27,066 nt of DNA, from the NCBI GenBank assembly GCA_045546995.1, contig JAZQDW010000048.1, positions 1 through 27,066 of the forward strand, in the 5' to 3' direction. Made by a program: the position numbers and the translations under genes. This DNA comes from Firm-08 sp045546995. Lineage in GTDB: Bacteria; Bacillota; Clostridia; Oscillospirales; QAKW01. Position 1 is the stretch's first letter, and the number at the start of each line of letters is the position of its first letter. Positions 21,912 to 27,066 of the stretch are shown one piece after another. The notes below the pieces were generated by a model. The model was not told where the DNA came from. It saw nothing but the letters and a program-made list of their open reading frames with translations, and did not search any database.

Positions 21912-22171
21912 GTCTGATAAGTGATATGCTGACTAAAGTCAGCGTGATATTTTCTTTTGAAAAAACCTCGCCTGTGGCGAGATATTTCCAAAAGAAAGTG
22001 ATATGAAACCTATCGGTTTCGTGATATTCAATTCGCCATAAACTGTCCGCAGGACAATATCACTATGCGTAGCATAATATCACTGCGAAGCAATAGAACT
22101 CGCCGTCAGGCGAATAGAGTTGCGTGATACTCCGTTAAGAGTATCACGCAAAGCGGTGTTGTTTTTTTGCT

Positions 22172-23482
22172 TTAGTTTTCTTTTTTTGCGGCGGCAACGG
22201 CGGCCAGTTTGTGATGCCGGCGGTTTTTGACCTCGTCGGACATGGGTTGGATCTCGCCGGCGGCCTGCAGGGCCATACGGGTAAACAGCGGACCGACCAG
22301 CTCGTAGATCAACACACCGAACAGGGTGGTGTTACGGATGAGATTGCCGGCGCCGTCAGACATCTGCGCGGCGGCGATGGAGCACATTCCCAATGCGACG
22401 CCTGCCTGCGGCAGCAGGGTAATGCCCAGATATTTGCAGATCGCGGGGGAACAGCCGGAGATCTTGGCACTGAACAGCGTACCGAAATATTTACCGGCAG
22501 AACGGAACAGAATGTATACGATGCCGATGACTACGATGGTCCATTGGGTAAATACGCTCAGCTCCAGTTCGGCGCCGCTGATGACAAAGAACAGGGCAAA
22601 CAGCGGGGAAGTCCATTTGTCAGCGGCTCCCATCAAATCGTGGGACAGGGGACAGATGTTGCAGAAGATGGTACCAAGCATCATGCAGACCAACAGCGAG
22701 GAAAACTGCACGTGGACCGGGCCGATATGAAATTCAAACTGCGATAGCGCGGCAGTGAGAAATACCAGACCGATGGTCATATTCAGACGGTTTGTGTTGG
22801 AGTTGAACAATCTTTCCAACTGTGTCAACACCCAGCCCATCACTGCGCCCAGCAACAGGGAGGCGACAATTTCGACTAACGGATTTACCAGAATGCTGAC
22901 AAGATCTGCCTTTCCTTCGATCATAGTGCGGGCAATGCCGAAGGAAACGGCAAAGACTATCAGGCCCACTGCATCATCCAGCGCTACGATGGGAAGGAGC
23001 AATTTGGTCAACGGGCCCTTGGCCTTGTACTGTCGGACGACCATCAGGGTGGCGGCAGGGGCGGTTGCCGTAGCGATGGCGCCCAATACCAATGCCTGCG
23101 GAATGGTGATAGTACCCTCCGGCAACAGATAGTAGACACCGATCAGGGCAAGATCAACCAGCAACGTGGCGCACAGCGCCTGTAAAATACCGATGATCAG
23201 CGCTTGCTTACCGGTTTTTTTCAGATCTTCGGTACGAAATTCATTTCCGATGGAAAAGGCAATAAATCCCAAAGCTACCTCACTGACCAGTCCTAAGGCG
23301 TGGACGGATTCAGCGGTGGCAAAACCAAGACCGTTCAGTCCTAAGGCGCCTAAACAATAGGGACCTACCAAGACACCGGCAATCAGATAAGCGGTGACCG
23401 CCGGCAATTTGAGGGGCTTGAACAGACGGGTCATCAGCAGACCGGCCAACAATGCGATCGATACGGATAATAGTGTGTTCAT
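22172..23482 (-). CDS. Cation:proton antiporter (CPA2-type, Na+/H+ exchanger family)
   Basis: A 436-residue membrane protein with about 12-13 hydrophobic helices and a short basic C-terminal tail (KNRRHHKLAAVAAAKKEN). The start LLAGLLMTRLFKPLKLPAVTAYLIAGVLVGP matches the CPA2 group, and VALDDAVGLIVF contains the paired aspartates that carry ions in this fold. It lacks the cytoplasmic TrkA-N domain of KefB/KefC, so it is a stand-alone transporter, probably for Na+ or K+ against H+ in pH or salt balance. AAGGAAG precedes the ATG at 23482. It starts 23 bases after the stop of the histidine phosphatase gene, in one likely operon. No clear U-tract terminator follows it; the hairpin element begins three bases beyond its stop. 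Confidence 0.9.
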   Translation of the reverse strand: MNTLLSVSIALLAGLLMTRLFKPLKLPAVTAYLIAGVLVGPYCLGALGLNGLGFATAESVHALGLVSEVALGFIAFSIGNEFRTEDLKKTGKQALIIGILQALCATLLVDLALIGVYYLLPEGTITIPQALVLGAIATATAPAATLMVVRQYKAKGPLTKLLLPIVALDDAVGLIVFAVSFGIARTMIEGKADLVSILVNPLVEIVASLLLGAVMGWVLTQLERLFNSNTNRLNMTIGLVFLTAALSQFEFHIGPVHVQFSSLLVCMMLGTIFCNICPLSHDLMGAADKWTSPLFALFFVISGAELELSVFTQWTIVVIGIVYILFRSAGKYFGTLFSAKISGCSPAICKYLGITLLPQAGVALGMCSIAAAQMSDGAGNLIRNTTLFGVLIYELVGPLFTRMALQAAGEIQPMSDEVKNRRHHKLAAVAAAKKEN

Positions 23483-23505
23483 TTCATCATCTTCCTTTAA
23501 AACAC

Positions 23506-24216
23506 TTAAAAACTGTATTTATTATTATAATTCAACGGCAGATGGGCTTGATATAAATGTCCGGTTTCTGCGTGGGACAACAGCTTTGGATAGCAAAGAC
23601 CATCCTCTTCGTCAAAGGTCACAACGCTCATTCCCGTGTGGCAAAAATCAAATTGCGTGCAAAACTGGGGATAAGGGATGTTCAACAGCCAGCTGAAAAA
23701 AGCCAGACCAAAGCCTTGATGGGCAAATAGCGCTACACGTTCTTCCGTCGGGGCTACGGCGCGGAAAGCGCCGCTGCCTTCTATACGTTCATATCCTAAC
23801 GAACGGAAAAAGGCGGTACCCTCCGCAGCAATTCGATGATATCCCGGGGCAAAGCAGGTCAACTTTGGGTGCTCGTACCAACGGTCGCCCAAGGCGCGCA
23901 CCTCGGCGCTTTGCATCAGTTTTCGATATTCCGGATTGTTAAATACCCAAGTGCTTTTTTCCGGCGCCGTTTCCACTTTAAAATCCGCATAAGCCAGACT
24001 TTCGTGGGCAAAGGCCAAGGTGGTCAGCGGCTTTTGCAGGATCTCACACAATGGTTCTGCCGTTTGCATGACACGGGTAGAGGTGGAGGAAAAAATGCGG
24101 TCTATTCCGTGGGTTTGTAATCGCCGCGCCACCGCTTCTGCCTGCCGCTTTCCCAAGGGGGTCAGGGCATCGGGGACGTAGGTGGGGGCACCGTGACGGA
24201 TATAAAAAAACAGCAT
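23506..24216 (-). CDS. Histidine phosphatase (phosphoglycerate mutase-like)
   Basis: A 236-residue member of the histidine phosphatase superfamily. The catalytic RHG (R7-H8-G9) is in FFYIRHGAPTY, followed by LTPLGKRQAEAVARRL and the arginine block FSSTSTRVMQTAEP; the second catalytic histidine is probably in LFAHQGFGLAF. Small-molecule or phosphoprotein phosphatase activity is more likely than mutase activity, but the substrate is unknown. ATG 24216 is chosen over an upstream ATG at 24243 because AGGAGGTG lies eight bases before it. It has its own good promoter and leads into the antiporter gene 23 bases later. Confidence 0.9.
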   Translation of the reverse strand: MLFFYIRHGAPTYVPDALTPLGKRQAEAVARRLQTHGIDRIFSSTSTRVMQTAEPLCEILQKPLTTLAFAHESLAYADFKVETAPEKSTWVFNNPEYRKLMQSAEVRALGDRWYEHPKLTCFAPGYHRIAAEGTAFFRSLGYERIEGSGAFRAVAPTEERVALFAHQGFGLAFFSWLLNIPYPQFCTQFDFCHTGMSVVTFDEEDGLCYPKLLSHAETGHLYQAHLPLNYNNKYSF

Positions 24217-24244
24217 AAAATGCACCTCCTCAAAGTTCGACAAT

Positions 24245-24273
24245 ATTATACGCTTTCTTTACTGAAAAAGCAA
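24245..24273 (-). promoter_or_regulatory. Promoter of the histidine phosphatase/antiporter operon
   Basis: On the minus strand: TTGCTT (24273-24268), a 17-base spacer, and a perfect TATAAT (24250-24245). The -35 box coincides with the U-rich tail of the terminator of the preceding gene. Confidence 0.7.
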
Positions 24274-24298
24274 GACCCCGAGACCGAAAGTCTCGGGG
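24263..24298 (-). terminator. Terminator of the esterase/ATP-grasp/HAD operon
   Basis: CCCCGAGAC (24276-24284) pairs with GTCTCGGGG (24290-24298) around CGAAA. On the minus strand the stem is followed by TCTTGCTTTTTCA, a fair U-tract. It lies 39 bases after the HAD gene stop. Confidence 0.8.
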
Positions 24299-24336
24299 AG
24301 AAATTTAAAAAAGTATGGGCCATAAACACCGGTTAT

Positions 24337-24975
24337 TTATAATAGTGTTTTTAGCAACGGAATGGCCGCATCCAGCGATTCTGTACAGCCAAACAACTGT
24401 CGACAGGTCGCTTCACTGATGGGGGCTACGTCCGGAACGGCGATGCAGCGCATTCCGGCGGCAAATGCCGCCTGCACGCCGTTTTCTGCATCTTCAAAAA
24501 CAATGCAATTTTCGGGTGATATGCCAAGTCGGTCAGCGGCCTGCAAAAAGATATCAGGGGCCGGCTTGGAATTTCGGACCTCGTCGCCGCCCACCACAGC
24601 GGCAAAATCATCCAGCCCGCCCAGATGGGAAAAGTAATACGTGATCAGATTTCGGGAGGAACCGGAGGCAATGGCCATGGGAACGTGATGCTCTTTTAAG
24701 AAAGTCATCAGTTCTTTTGCACCCGGCATAAAGCGGATGACGAGATTTTTTTGAATATAGTCCTTGACCTTTTCGTAAAACTCATCCAGCACAATGGAGG
24801 GGAAGCGTTCCCGCAGATATTGCTGCCAGGCGGCGACGTTCATACCGCAGACAGCGGGGATATGCGATCCCAGACCCTCCACGCCATATTCCGGACCGAT
24901 GGCCTCCCAAGCATCAATGTAGATGCGCTGGGTATCCAGCAGGGTGCCGTCCATATCAAAAATTACGCCGATCAT
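24337..24975 (-). CDS. HAD-superfamily phosphatase (beta-phosphoglucomutase-like)
   Basis: A 212-residue HAD hydrolase with an alpha-helical cap. Motif I is D7-M-D9-G-T (IFDMDGTLLD), motif II is IASGSS, motif III the lysine in SKPAPD, and motif IV FEDAENG. The set matches the sugar-phosphate phosphatase/beta-phosphoglucomutase group; which reaction is done cannot be fixed from sequence. AAGGAG precedes the ATG at 24975 and overlaps the stop codon of the ATP-grasp gene three bases upstream, so the two are translationally coupled. It is the last gene of a three-gene minus-strand operon. Confidence 0.92.
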   Translation of the reverse strand: MIGVIFDMDGTLLDTQRIYIDAWEAIGPEYGVEGLGSHIPAVCGMNVAAWQQYLRERFPSIVLDEFYEKVKDYIQKNLVIRFMPGAKELMTFLKEHHVPMAIASGSSRNLITYYFSHLGGLDDFAAVVGGDEVRNSKPAPDIFLQAADRLGISPENCIVFEDAENGVQAAFAAGMRCIAVPDVAPISEATCRQLFGCTESLDAAIPLLKTLL

Positions 24976-24978
24976 ATC

Positions 24979-26175
24979 TTACTCCTTTTCCCGGACGGCA
25001 TCACTGTAGAATTTGTCCATTTCTTTTTTGGTGGGGAAGGTGGCCACGTACATTTGATTGCCCATTGCGCCTGCCAGCGCATCGGGAATCCGATCCACCA
25101 TTCGCATACAATAACCGTATTTTTCCATCAGTTCTTCATGGGAGAGGGCAAAATTTTTACCGTCCCGACGGCCGGCAAAGGCACAGAAGGAACGTTCCCC
25201 CGGTTGCAGCTCGGTGCTGCCGAAGGCGATCATATCTGCCCATACTTTGTATACGTTGATGGAACCTGCAAAGTTGATCATATCGGGGGTAAAGCCGCCA
25301 CAAGGACGCATATTAACCTCCAACGCCACTACGTCCCCCTGTTTTCCCAAACCTTTCTGATCCTGCGTCAGGCGGAAGAATTCAAAGTGGACAAAACGGC
25401 TCTTAACGCCAAAACTCTTGACGGTGGCGCGTCCCGCCTTGCGTACGTCGGCGGGCAGATTTTTGACGATGTAATACAGCGAATTGTCGGCGTTGTTCAC
25501 GATATCCATAATGGACATGGGGGTCACGTTACCCGTTTCAAAAATCGGTTTGCCGTTTGCATCAATAATAGCATCGTAGGAGTTGACCTCGGCGTGGATA
25601 AATTCTTCCATGATGTAGGGCACGTCCTTGGGATAGTTCTCAAAAAATGCTACCAGTTCGCTGTCATCGGAAAGTTTGTAGGTAGCGGCGGCGCCCACAC
25701 CGTTGTCCGGCTTGACAATAACGGGATATCCCACTTTTTTGATAAAATCACGGCATCCCTGCAAAGTGGAGACCATATAGTATCTTGCCACGGGGATTCC
25801 GGCTTTGACGTAATATTCCTTCATTTTGGATTTGTGCTTGATTCGCTCCATATCATCGGTGTGAAAACCGCTTTGGATATTGAAGTCGGTACGCAGGCGT
25901 GCATCCTGCTCCAGCCAGTATTCGTTGTTGCTTTCCAACCAGTCGATCTTGCCGTAACGGAAGGCAAAATAGGCCACGGCGCGGTACACCTCGTCATAGT
26001 TTTCCAGACTGTCGACCTTGTAATATTCGTTCAGGCTGTCCTTCAGCTCCCCGCGCAGCTGGTCATAGGGCTGATCACCGATGCCCAATACGTTCATTCC
26101 GTTATTTTTCAACTCTTTGCAAAACATCCAATAGTTGGTGGGAAAATTGGGGGAAATAAAAACAATATTCTTCAT
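24979..26175 (-). CDS. ATP-grasp domain protein (carboxylate-amine ligase type)
   Basis: A 398-residue protein. It starts MKNIVFISPNFPTNYW, a Rossmann-like pre-ATP-grasp domain (about 1-110), followed by the ATP-grasp fold: KSKMKEYYVKAGIPVARY, YPVIVKPDNGVGAAATYKL (phosphate-binding lysine and glycine loop), IMEEFIHAEVNSYDAI, and ALEVNMRPCGGF with the metal-binding Glu and Asn. Such enzymes activate a carboxylate as acyl phosphate and join it to an amine or thiol. The ATG at 26175 has AAGGAG seven bases upstream; a long in-frame extension further upstream overlaps the esterase gene and is rejected. It sits between an esterase and a HAD gene. The product is unknown. Confidence 0.9.
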   Translation of the reverse strand: MKNIVFISPNFPTNYWMFCKELKNNGMNVLGIGDQPYDQLRGELKDSLNEYYKVDSLENYDEVYRAVAYFAFRYGKIDWLESNNEYWLEQDARLRTDFNIQSGFHTDDMERIKHKSKMKEYYVKAGIPVARYYMVSTLQGCRDFIKKVGYPVIVKPDNGVGAAATYKLSDDSELVAFFENYPKDVPYIMEEFIHAEVNSYDAIIDANGKPIFETGNVTPMSIMDIVNNADNSLYYIVKNLPADVRKAGRATVKSFGVKSRFVHFEFFRLTQDQKGLGKQGDVVALEVNMRPCGGFTPDMINFAGSINVYKVWADMIAFGSTELQPGERSFCAFAGRRDGKNFALSHEELMEKYGYCMRMVDRIPDALAGAMGNQMYVATFPTKKEMDKFYSDAVREKE

Positions 26176-26185
26176 AAAACGCTCC

Positions 26186-26917
26186 TTAACCGAGTAATTT
26201 GGGTACAAAATAGGCAACTTGCTTGTGCCACCAGGGCCAATCGTGATTGACGTCCTCGCCCCAAATGTCGACCCAAATGTTGATGCCCTTTTGTTCAAAC
26301 AGTTCTTTGAGGCGGAAGGTCGTCTGCGGCTCTTCCCAGGCGCCGGTACCTACACATATAATGCCCTGCCCCCGGTTGAGTTTTTCAACGTAGGGGTGAT
26401 CGGGCGGTAGATTTTCCATATAATGGACGGGGGAGTTTTGATAAACGTTGCCGTCCATATAGTCGCCAAAGCCGTAGGCGCCGGTGTAAATACCGCTCAG
26501 TGCCAGACAGCCGCCGAAGGTATCGGGGAAACGTAAAAACAGATTGACGGCGTGGGTGGCGCCCAAACTGCAACCAAAGGCGATGGTGCCGCCGCGTCCC
26601 GTTTTTTCTTCAAGCATGGGAACGGCCTCGTTGACCAGATATTGCATCCACGCCTCGTGGCGGGCGGCGCGGTGTTCTGCCGGCGTGACAGTGTCCGACC
26701 AGGTCTCCTTATCCAGCGTATCAATGGCCAAGACGCAAACGGCACCCGACTCGATCCACTCGCCCCAGGTTTCGTGCATCTGAAATCCTTCAAAGTCAAA
26801 ATATCTGCCATCCTGGCAGGGAATGAATAAAACGGGGCGGCCGCCGTGACCGTAAATTTTGCATTCCATCTCCCGACCTAAATGATGGGAATAGTGTTTA
26901 ACGTACTGTGTTTCCAA
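26186..26917 (-). CDS. Esterase-like alpha/beta hydrolase
   Basis: A 243-residue cytoplasmic alpha/beta hydrolase of the putative-esterase group. The nucleophile elbow is G-C-S117-L-G in IAFGCSLGATHAVN; GYFDFEGF-like and LFIPCQDGR segments near the start form the oxyanion region, and the C-terminal VNHDWPWWHKQ supplies the probable catalytic histidine. The start codon is TTG at 26917, with AAGGAG eight bases upstream; the next in-frame ATG is 16 codons later and lacks a site. Its stop overlaps the ribosome binding site of the ATP-grasp gene 10 bases further on, so the genes are coupled. It may hydrolyse an ester or act as an acyl transferase with the ligase. Confidence 0.88.
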   Translation of the reverse strand: METQYVKHYSHHLGREMECKIYGHGGRPVLFIPCQDGRYFDFEGFQMHETWGEWIESGAVCVLAIDTLDKETWSDTVTPAEHRAARHEAWMQYLVNEAVPMLEEKTGRGGTIAFGCSLGATHAVNLFLRFPDTFGGCLALSGIYTGAYGFGDYMDGNVYQNSPVHYMENLPPDHPYVEKLNRGQGIICVGTGAWEEPQTTFRLKELFEQKGINIWVDIWGEDVNHDWPWWHKQVAYFVPKLLG

Positions 26918-26957
26918 AATTAAGGCTCCTTAAGCAGCGGAGGAGTATCCGAACCCG

Positions 26958-27065
26958 ATTTTGACGGGCCGATTTTCACCTCAGCTGTGTTAAAATACTC
27001 GCCAATACACAAAGTATTGGCTGCGTTTTATGCCTTGCCGATGCAAAAATCGGCTCCGGCAAAAT
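26958..27065. repeat. 108-base imperfect palindrome upstream of the esterase operon
   Basis: Nested arms: ATTTTG 26958-26963 with CAAAAT 27060-27065; CGG 26965-26967 with CCG 27056-27058; GCCGATTTT 26968-26976 with AAAATCGGC 27046-27054; TAAAA 26991-26995 with TTTTA 27026-27030; and the tip GCCAATAC 27001-27008 with GTATTGGC 27014-27021. A competing local hairpin, GCCGAT/ATCGGC (27037-27054), is also possible. It lies in the 5' region of the esterase operon, where no good promoter was found. The window ends one base beyond it. Confidence 0.75.
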
Positions 27066-27066
27066 T

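Larger units (their letters stand above)
21736..22168. repeat. 433-base non-coding element with 16-bp terminal inverted repeats and a branched hairpin array
   Basis: AAAAAAACAACACCGC (21736-21751) and its exact complement (22153-22168) bound the element. Inside are at least nine small hairpins, for example CGCATTTG/CAAATGCG (21814-21835), TTGGGC/GCCCAA (21837-21852), GCTGAC/GTCAGC (21928-21943), CTCGCC/GGCGAG (21967-21981), GAAACC/GGTTTC (22005-22020), TATGC/GCATA (22064-22076), TCGCC/GGCGA (22100-22113) and TGCGTGATACTC/GAGTATCACGCA (22121-22150). GTGATAT boxes at 21921, 21944, 21998 and 22021 precede ATATCAC boxes at 22057 and 22077, so opposite boxes can pair and leave the small hairpins as side branches. 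No plausible gene lies within; this fills the 438-base gap between genes. Confidence 0.85.

Noticed and set aside
21706..21991. Two frames of about 61 and 66 codons inside the hairpin element
   Set aside because: No ribosome binding site, composition dictated by the hairpins, and one overlaps the end of the PhnP-like gene.
21736..22168. CRISPR array
   Set aside because: The GTGATAT units are short, change orientation, and have hairpins of unequal length between them; there is no constant repeat and no cas gene.
26932..26948. A hairpin hiding the esterase ribosome binding site (CTCC with GGAG)
   Set aside because: Only four base pairs; too weak to claim regulation.

Overview
The window looks like a chromosomal stretch from a gut-type member of the Firmicutes (class Clostridia, most like Oscillospiraceae/Ruminococcaceae). 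Reasons: strong AAGGAG-type ribosome binding sites before almost every gene, some TTG start codons, Gram-positive signal peptide on the one large exported protein, SDR-type fructuronate reductase, several AraC-family regulators next to sugar genes, and intergenic space rich in palindromic repeats. No rRNA, tRNA, CRISPR array, integrase or transposase was found. The assignment is an inference from style, not from a marker gene.

Layout. (1) 132-7145: an AraC-family regulator (-) divergent from a 2,025-residue secreted protein with three tandem ~337-residue repeats, a lamin-tail domain and an endonuclease/exonuclease/phosphatase (EEP) domain. (2) 7223-18449: a carbohydrate region. A glycoside hydrolase family 2 enzyme and a GPH-family sugar symporter (-) face an AraC regulator (+). 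A second AraC regulator with a cupin sensor (-) is divergent from the five-gene operon uxaC-uxuA-uxuB-kdgA-kdgK, which carries D-glucuronate all the way to pyruvate plus glyceraldehyde 3-phosphate. The GH2 plus GPH pair resembles the uidA/uidB arrangement, so the region as a whole is probably for glucuronide or uronate use, but beta-galactosidase is not excluded. (3) 18450-19490: palindromic repeats around a small cassette made of a SLOG-family gene and a divergent 57-codon ribbon-helix-helix gene, each ending in a hairpin with the same core. (4) 19490-21733: a GNAT acetyltransferase (-), then a PHP phosphoesterase and a PhnP-like metallo-hydrolase (+). (5) 21734-22171: a 433-base non-coding element with 16-bp terminal inverted repeats and an internal array of small hairpins separated by GTGATAT/ATATCAC boxes. 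(6) 22172-26917: two minus-strand operons, histidine phosphatase plus cation:proton antiporter, and esterase plus ATP-grasp ligase plus HAD phosphatase. (7) 26958-27065: a further long palindrome at the window edge.

The most unusual items are the branched-hairpin element at 21736-22168, the SLOG/ribbon-helix-helix cassette with matched hairpin ends at 18615-19404, the repeat-EEP secreted protein with a near-identical patch shared by repeats 1 and 2, and the esterase/ATP-grasp/HAD operon, which may make or edit an amide-linked product.
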